A stretch of 64,000 bases of DNA from Bemisia tabaci (Eukaryota > Arthropoda > Insecta > Hemiptera > Aleyrodidae): positions 76,173,345 to 76,237,344 of the forward strand of contig NC_092794.1 in NCBI RefSeq assembly GCF_918797505.1, given 5' to 3'. Positions 59,943 through 64,000 of this stretch are shown here, one piece after another; the first letter of the stretch is position 1; the number at the start of each line of letters is the position of its first letter. The notes beneath the pieces were generated by a model. That model saw only the letters and a program-made list of their open reading frames with translations, did not search any database and had not been told where the DNA came from. The translations under genes and the position numbers were made by a program.

Positions 59943-60326
59943 TTGATAGATACAATGCCTAGGGTTTTTGAATATGATTTTTTTAAGTACTCAAACACTA
60001 AAACCGCCGATTTTAGCAACATGGTAAATTTTGGAGACCTGGAATCACCCATTGGAACCGAAAATTTCTCAAATTTTCCATGGAGCTCTCCTAAAATGGC
60101 CTACTTTCTGGACCGTCCATTCGGCCATCGAACCGAGTTTGAAATGGAAGCTTATAATGACCTGAACTGCCGTGATAGCGAAGAGAGCCGTAAGTGCAAA
60201 AATGAAGTTTTGAGAAAACGGGCTCAGAAGCTTCTGACAAGAACATTTTATGGAAAGGAGCCTCCGTTCTTTGTCAAATTGCCACTAGTCGTCCGGAAGA
60301 CTCCTAGAAATAGAATGGATGATTAA
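59943..60326 (+). CDS. Hypothetical 127-residue protein
   Basis: An open frame lies between the tandem block ending near 59942 and the right direct repeat at 60340. The listed ATG is at 59955 for MPRVFEYDFFKYSN, or the frame's first start codon lies slightly upstream. Composition looks protein-like: acidic and aromatic in the first half, then a basic stretch (CKNEVLRKRAQKLLTRTF) and a C-terminal RKTPRNRMDD. No domain or family recognised, and no signal peptide or membrane segment. A GTAAGT at about 60191 could be a donor, so part of it may be an exon. Its position between two direct repeats suggests a cargo of a small mobile element. It could also be chance. Confidence 0.3.
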   Translation: MIDTMPRVFEYDFFKYSNTKTADFSNMVNFGDLESPIGTENFSNFPWSSPKMAYFLDRPFGHRTEFEMEAYNDLNCRDSEESRKCKNEVLRKRAQKLLTRTFYGKEPPFFVKLPLVVRKTPRNRMDD

Positions 60327-60339
60327 AAATCAGTAGTAT

Positions 60340-60560
60340 GAAAATGGGAACTTGACCGCGAAAAAAATCCAATAAAAATCGTACAGCGTTGCATGATGGT
60401 GCAGAAAAATACGAATTAAATTAGAGTGTTGTATAAGGATTATTATTCAATATGGCAACGCTGTAAAGTAAAAGTATTGCATGTTGCCCCTTCAATAATC
60501 GGGTTATGCAATCGTGTAATGTAGCCCCTTCAATCTGCGGTTAATGCAATGGTGTATTTT
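60340..60560 (+). repeat. Direct repeat, right copy
   Basis: Partner of 58800-58990; diverged but colinear, with the GTTGCCCCTTCAAT word duplicated within this copy. Confidence 0.75.
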
Positions 60561-60710
60561 TCAAAATGGCGCAGGAGCGTTGCCGCACGGTGGACATAAA
60601 TAAATGATTTATTTATTGGTGAAATTTTGCAACATCGCATTTTACACTGTTGCCAGATGGGGCGAGAAATTAGTTAATTTTTTGGGACAGTGTTGCCAGA
60701 TTGTGCAAAA

Positions 60711-61035
60711 AATTCGGATTTTCGGACTTATAAAAATTTTCGGTTTCGGAAGACCGTATCTAACGGTATGGGCCTGGTATTGGATACTGTAGATTAGGGT
60801 CTGATCCGGGAAATTGAAAAATTTTTGGAAAATCACCCTCCTCCGATCCGTTGCGGATTGATGCGATTCTTTTCCACTTTCGAAGATCGGAAAACTGTAC
60901 TGACCGAATTTTAATACGACTTTTCGTTTCCGAGATTTCGGACTTGTAAAATTTTCGGCTTCGGAAGACCGTATTTTACAGTATGGGGCTGGTACCGGAG
61001 ACTGGAGATTAGGGTCTGATTCGGTAATTTACATT
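60711..61035. repeat. Direct duplication, about 235-bp period
   Basis: GGTTTCGGAAGACCGTAT and TTAGGGTCTGAT-containing blocks at 60711-60830 recur at 60945-61035 with several changes. Confidence 0.7.
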
Positions 61036-61189
61036 TTTTAGCGCTTGGAGATGCGTATCGGACCCTTGTGTTTTGCGATGAGCGACTGGGAATTGGGTAT
61101 TGCAATGCTCAGATTGATGAATCAAAAAATTTTATTATTTTTTTTTTTTGTTGGATATTTACAGTTAAAGTTACAGTTTAAAACAGTTC

Positions 61190-61315
61190 CCGTTTAGAAA
61201 ACGCAAACGCGTTCAGAAAACGCAAACGTAAACGCAAACGCGTTCAGAAAACGCAAACACAAACGCGTTTAGAAAACGTACACGTTCAGAAAACGTGCGC
61301 GTTCTAAAAACGTGA
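61190..61315. repeat. GAAAACGCAAACG minisatellite
   Basis: About six irregular units built from CGTTCAGAAAACGCAAACG and CGTTTAGAAAACG. It ends 7 bases before the stop of the membrane-protein gene. It could be part of a terminal repeat of the virus-like element to its right; no terminal inverted repeat partner lies in the window. Confidence 0.7.
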
Positions 61316-61321
61316 GGGTTG

Positions 61322-61657
61322 TCAACCACAAACATCGATTCCTTCTCCTTCTCCGAACTTTAAATCAACACTTATATCATCGACTTTCCGATTGTTATTT
61401 TTCCGGGCCATCCTGATGAAACGGAACTTGCAGTCGGATGATATGTACTTAGAGTACAGGTACGGAGCGGAGCAAATAAGCGCCAGTAAACTCAAGATGA
61501 ATAGAAGAACGTCCGTCAAGGTAGAGGGTGCGCATTTGATTTCCGGACAGACCGGGCACATTGTGATGTTTGCTTCGGATGAGTTTTCCGCTACCGTTGT
61601 GGAATTCACTCCAACAACAGCAATGATGATGGTGATGAGAAATATTTTATCAATCAT
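61322..61657 (-). CDS. Small secreted/transmembrane protein
   Basis: A 111-codon minus-strand gene with ATG at 61657. Residues 1-20 (MIDKIFLITIIIAVVGVNST) form a signal peptide. A short ectodomain follows with NSS and NIT glycosylation sequons and the Cys cluster MCPVCPEIKCAP. A transmembrane helix spans about residues 48-72 (TDVLLFILSLLALICSAPYL), followed by a basic, then acidic cytoplasmic tail. This is type I membrane topology. No family recognised. A TATA box (61695-61702) lies 38-45 bases upstream and overlaps the stop codon of the neighbouring gene, a compact viral-style layout. A role as a small envelope or membrane protein of the adjacent polymerase-bearing element is inference. Confidence 0.65.
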   Translation of the reverse strand: MIDKIFLITIIIAVVGVNSTTVAENSSEANITMCPVCPEIKCAPSTLTDVLLFILSLLALICSAPYLYSKYISSDCKFRFIRMARKNNNRKVDDISVDLKFGEGEGIDVCG

Positions 61658-61694
61658 GATTTTTTCCTTGCGATACTGAGAAGAGAATGCATAC

Positions 61695-61702
61695 TATTTA
61701 TA
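61695..61702 (-). promoter_or_regulatory. TATA box of membrane-protein gene
   Basis: CGTATAAATAGTATGC on the minus strand, about 38 bases upstream of the ATG at 61657. The flanks CG...GT match the box at 62145-62152. It overlaps the stop codon (61698-61700) of the upstream gene. Confidence 0.65.
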
Positions 61703-62096
61703 CGAAATCTTTACTATAGAGAGCCGCTCTCCTCTCTATGGTGTATAATACTATGCGAATCGCACTCAAAAGTCTGCATATCTTCCAGTCCCGTTCGTCT
61801 ACTTTCTTGTACCCCTGCTTTAAGAAGTACATTATTTCATGCTCGTCTGCGACACGTTCTAGGAGATGGCAAAATCTTTCCGTTATCTCAACTAACCCAT
61901 AACACCCGACGGGATCGGAAGTGTCTATTGAGCTGAGTTTAAGATGGTGGAACAACTTGTCAGGAAAAAGGAGTCTGGCAAACTTGTTCAAAATCTCTGC
62001 TCGTATTCCTGGAATCTTGAAAGAGAGAGCCTCATATACCGTGTCCAAGGTGTTCATCGCTCTAATCGATTGTGATTTGAGGGTTGGAGCGTCCAT
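61698..62096 (-). CDS. Unknown 132-residue helical protein
   Basis: Minus-strand gene. The frame is open further upstream, but the first ATG is at 62096; the upstream extension begins only at a GTG next to the TATA box, so 62096 is preferred. The product is rich in alternating hydrophobic and charged residues, predicted mostly helical (LDTVYEALSFKIPGIRAEIL, ERFCHLLERVADEHEIMYFL), with scattered Cys and a C-terminal RIVLYTIERRAAL. No signal peptide or membrane helix. The helical-bundle pattern loosely recalls death-fold adaptor domains, but I cannot support that identification. It lies head-to-tail with the membrane-protein gene and divergent from the polymerase-like gene. Confidence 0.6.
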   Translation of the reverse strand: MDAPTLKSQSIRAMNTLDTVYEALSFKIPGIRAEILNKFARLLFPDKLFHHLKLSSIDTSDPVGCYGLVEITERFCHLLERVADEHEIMYFLKQGYKKVDERDWKICRLLSAIRIVLYTIERRAALYSKDFV

Positions 62097-62144
62097 ACTT
62101 GACGAGTTCTTGTTTTGAAATGATCGATCACACTTCCTCGACAC

Positions 62145-62152
62145 TATTTATA
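62145..62152 (-). promoter_or_regulatory. TATA box of 132-residue gene
   Basis: ACGTATAAATAGTGTC on the minus strand, 49-56 bases upstream of the ATG at 62096. It shares CGTATAAATAGT with the box at 61695. Confidence 0.65.
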
Positions 62153-62234
62153 CGTTCCCTGACTAGAATTGTTAATTTTTCCCACTTGTATGACAGCGTA
62201 GTTTTATATTACTACTACAAATTATGACTACACA

Positions 62235-62480
62235 GTTTGTCCGAGTGTAATCTAGTCTGGTGATTAGCAAATACTACTATATTTACTTTGATTTAAATTA
62301 CAACGACACAGTTTGTCCGAGTGTAACCGAATCTGGTGATTAAGAAATACTACTATATTAACTTTGATCTAAATCATGACTACACACTTTCTCCGAGTGT
62401 AACCGAGTTTGGTGGTGAACGAATACTACTACTATATTTACCCTGAGGTAAATTATGACTTTACAGTTTCTTTTCACTCG
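62235..62480. repeat. 76-bp tandem repeat, three units
   Basis: CCGAGTGTAA occurs at 62241, 62317 and 62393, an exact 76-base spacing, with GTCTGGTGATTA-like and ATACTACTATATT words in each unit. A degraded fourth unit follows. It lies on the side of the intergenic region facing the minus-strand genes. Confidence 0.85.
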
Positions 62481-62539
62481 GTTATGAAAAGTGTAAATTT
62501 GTCTCCGAGCGAAAGTTCATCGGTCTAGGTTTTGATGAC

Positions 62540-62895
62540 ATTAGAAAACCTCGAGTTTGAAATAGTTTTCACTTGTTCACTCTGAAATCTTTTTCAATGA
62601 ACAGAATCTAGCAAACGTAAAGATAGTATAGATTTTCTGTTGTGACAAACTCAGAAAACTTAGAGCTTAAAATAGTATCACTTGTTCGCTCTGAAATTTT
62701 CTCAGTGAACAGAATCTAGCAAACGTAAAGATAGTGTAGATTTTCTGTGGTGACAAACTCAGAAAACCCCGAGCTTAAAATAGTATCAGTTGTTCGCTAT
62801 GAAATTTTCTTAATGAGCAGACTCTAGCAAACGTTAATAATAGTGTAGATTTCCTTTTCTTACCGACTCAGAAAACGTAAAGCTTAAAATAGTAT
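62540..62895. repeat. 108-bp tandem repeat before polymerase-like gene
   Basis: CTTAAAATAGTATC, TTGTTCGCTCTGAAAT, GAATCTAGCAAACGTAAAGA and TGACAAACTCAGAAAAC recur with periods of 108-109 bases over about three units. The last partial unit runs directly into the ATG at 62903, placing TTAAAATAG about 12 bases upstream. The repeats probably carry promoter or enhancer elements. Confidence 0.85.
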
Positions 62896-62902
62896 CTTTA
62901 TC

Positions 62903-63142
62903 ATGGCTGCTCAAGAACAAACACAACAGATTGTTGAAACTTTCATCCAATGTGATATTTGTGATGAATTTTATAAACAAGGTGAAAAGCACGAACAGTG
63001 TGCGGAACAAATTAAGAAGGAGGAGGGTATCGACGATGAAACGCATATTAAACAGGAGCGCTCATCCATTGTGATGAGTTTTATGCGGAGGGAGAGAATC
63101 ATGAGCAATCTCCCGAACACATTGAAAAGATGTCCACCATGA
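62903..63142 (+). CDS. N-terminal finger region of polymerase-like gene
   Basis: ATG at 62903 in good context (ATCATGG) opens a frame that closes at 63142. Residues 17-36 contain CDICDEFYKQGEKHEQC, a C-x2-C-x9-H finger-like unit. From about 63058 the coding signal moves to the -1 frame, where a second unit with HCDEFY and then a third at 63193 continue the same repeat. The last 25 or so residues of this frame are therefore probably read in the wrong frame. No canonical slippery heptamer in the correct register was seen, so a one-base indel or sequencing error is more likely than programmed frameshifting. Divergent from the minus-strand genes. Confidence 0.55.
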   Translation: MAAQEQTQQIVETFIQCDICDEFYKQGEKHEQCAEQIKKEEGIDDETHIKQERSSIVMSFMRRERIMSNLPNTLKRCPP

Positions 63143-64000
63143 AGGACACCTCATCACCTACCGATGACAACAACGATGAAAATCAAGAATATTGTGACAC
63201 GTGCAAGATCTCATACGATAAAAGAGAAAAACATGAAGAATCTGCAAGTCACATAAGAAATTTGTTTGAGACTAAAGTACCGATTGTTCAAGTTGAGACT
63301 GCTTGTCAAAGTAGGTTGAAAACATTTTTCATCACGAACCTCCAACCGGAGATTCTCATCATCGATGACTACCTACTATCAGCTAAAGACCTCGTGATTG
63401 GAAAAATGAAAGAAGAACTCACCGATGAGGCATTGAAGGTAAATATACTAGTTTACGCAGAATACGAGAAAGCTGACGATAAGGACAAGGAAGGAATGCA
63501 GTTGAAAAAATTCAAGACTAAAAACGAAGCTATTTTCGCGTCAACGGATCTGGACGAGTATTATGAAAAGTTCAGGACAAAGATCAATAAAGAATCATTC
63601 GATTTTCACATGAACGGATCCGGGTGGGTGCTGAAGAAGATACAGGGTATGGAGCTACGTGTAAACCGCTATTACGCGTTACATCGAGGAGGAACGTACG
63701 TTAAGCTTCCGTTTCGAACGAACAATGTTGTCAATGTAAATAACGGTGAATATAACGATTGTTTCTTCTTCGCAATGTTGGCAGAGTTCGTCCCGAAGGA
63801 TGAGAACGATAAATATCGTCCGGAAAAATATGTAGATATACTCCATCATTACGATTTCTCGGTCGTTCGATTCCCCACGAGCATAGATGACATTATCAAA
63901 TTCGAGAAAAGGAACAACGTATCGGTTTCGGTATTTGGCCTCCGTGAGAGTTTGGTGTCCAACAAGAAAAAGTATACAGTTTACGCAATTAAAGTTGCCG
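63130..64000 (+). CDS. Polinton/adintovirus-type polymerase B N-terminal region, partial
   Basis: The frame is open from 63052; the first ATG is at 63130, and it runs through the window end (290 codons here). It begins with an acidic linker and a Cys/His unit (C22, C25, H35, H41). A charged region follows, then a conserved-looking block: NGSGWVLKKIQGMELRVNRY (162-181), TYVKLPF, NDCFFFAMLAEF (209-220) and FEKRNNVSVSVFGL (258-271). From memory, this block is shared by many arthropod and cnidarian proteins that precede or form the N-terminus of Polinton- and adintovirus-type protein-primed DNA polymerase B. Exonuclease and polymerase motifs would lie beyond the window. It probably forms one gene with 62903-63142. 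Confidence 0.6.
   Translation, partial: MSTMKDTSSPTDDNNDENQEYCDTCKISYDKREKHEESASHIRNLFETKVPIVQVETACQSRLKTFFITNLQPEILIIDDYLLSAKDLVIGKMKEELTDEALKVNILVYAEYEKADDKDKEGMQLKKFKTKNEAIFASTDLDEYYEKFRTKINKESFDFHMNGSGWVLKKIQGMELRVNRYYALHRGGTYVKLPFRTNNVVNVNNGEYNDCFFFAMLAEFVPKDENDKYRPEKYVDILHHYDFSVVRFPTSIDDIIKFEKRNNVSVSVFGLRESLVSNKKKYTVYAIKVA

Noticed and set aside
61392..61679. Plus-strand 95-codon ORF
   Set aside because: Antisense shadow of the membrane-protein gene, which has a signal peptide, a transmembrane helix and a TATA box.

Overview
The window looks like a piece of an arthropod nuclear genome, probably an insect and possibly a hemipteran. That is inferred from the kinds of transposable element present (mariner, hAT- and piggyBac-like MITEs, a Ty3/gypsy relic, tRNA-type SINEs), the AT-rich sequence with long homopolymer runs, and a spliced gene with introns of 6.7 and 13 kb. 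No bacterial gene, operon, rRNA or CRISPR array is visible. The species cannot be fixed from the sequence alone.

Host coding content is sparse. Three plus-strand exons (34978-35110, 41762-41939, 55012-55134) have consistent splice sites and codon phases and belong to one gene encoding a Ser/Pro/Tyr-rich segment that I could not name. A minus-strand first-exon candidate (3101-3358) and a CpG-rich candidate 5' exon (about 10930-11128) are weaker. A 127-codon ORF at 59943-60326 is unexplained.

Most of the window is repeats, and the striking feature is how many are inverted. More than a dozen foldback structures lie in 64 kb, at about 1-1250, 3690-7112, 11439-12622, 15087-17479, 17594-18480, 21771-22547, 23209-24535, 27769-28397, 28449-28868, 36977-37343, 38444-38690, 39009-40326, 43345-43905 and 52156-53500. 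The 15087-17479 palindrome has two 1181-bp arms of equal length and almost no visible differences. Several foldbacks retain transposase pieces: mariner at 18 kb and 28 kb, and an integrase-like C-terminus with a PHD-like finger at 5 kb. Two MITEs have readable 8-bp target duplications (hAT type) and one is flanked by TTAA (piggyBac type). Three copies of a hairpin-headed non-LTR-like element lie at 26-32 kb, two of them head to tail. A decayed, 3'-truncated antisense Ty3/gypsy element (48118-51886) sits in the 13-kb intron and contains its own internal inverted rearrangement.

The right end (about 61190-64000) differs from the rest: compact, gene-dense and virus-like. Two small minus-strand genes (a signal-peptide/transmembrane protein and a 132-residue unknown) have near-identical TATA boxes, and one box overlaps the stop codon of its neighbour. 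They diverge from a plus-strand gene that runs off the window. Its product has Cys/His finger repeats followed by a region I associate with the N-terminal part of Polinton/adintovirus-type DNA polymerase B proteins. Between the two directions lie two different tandem-repeat arrays (about 76-bp and 108-bp units). This looks like one end of a Polinton/adintovirus-like element or an endogenised DNA virus, and it is the best candidate for an undescribed system here.
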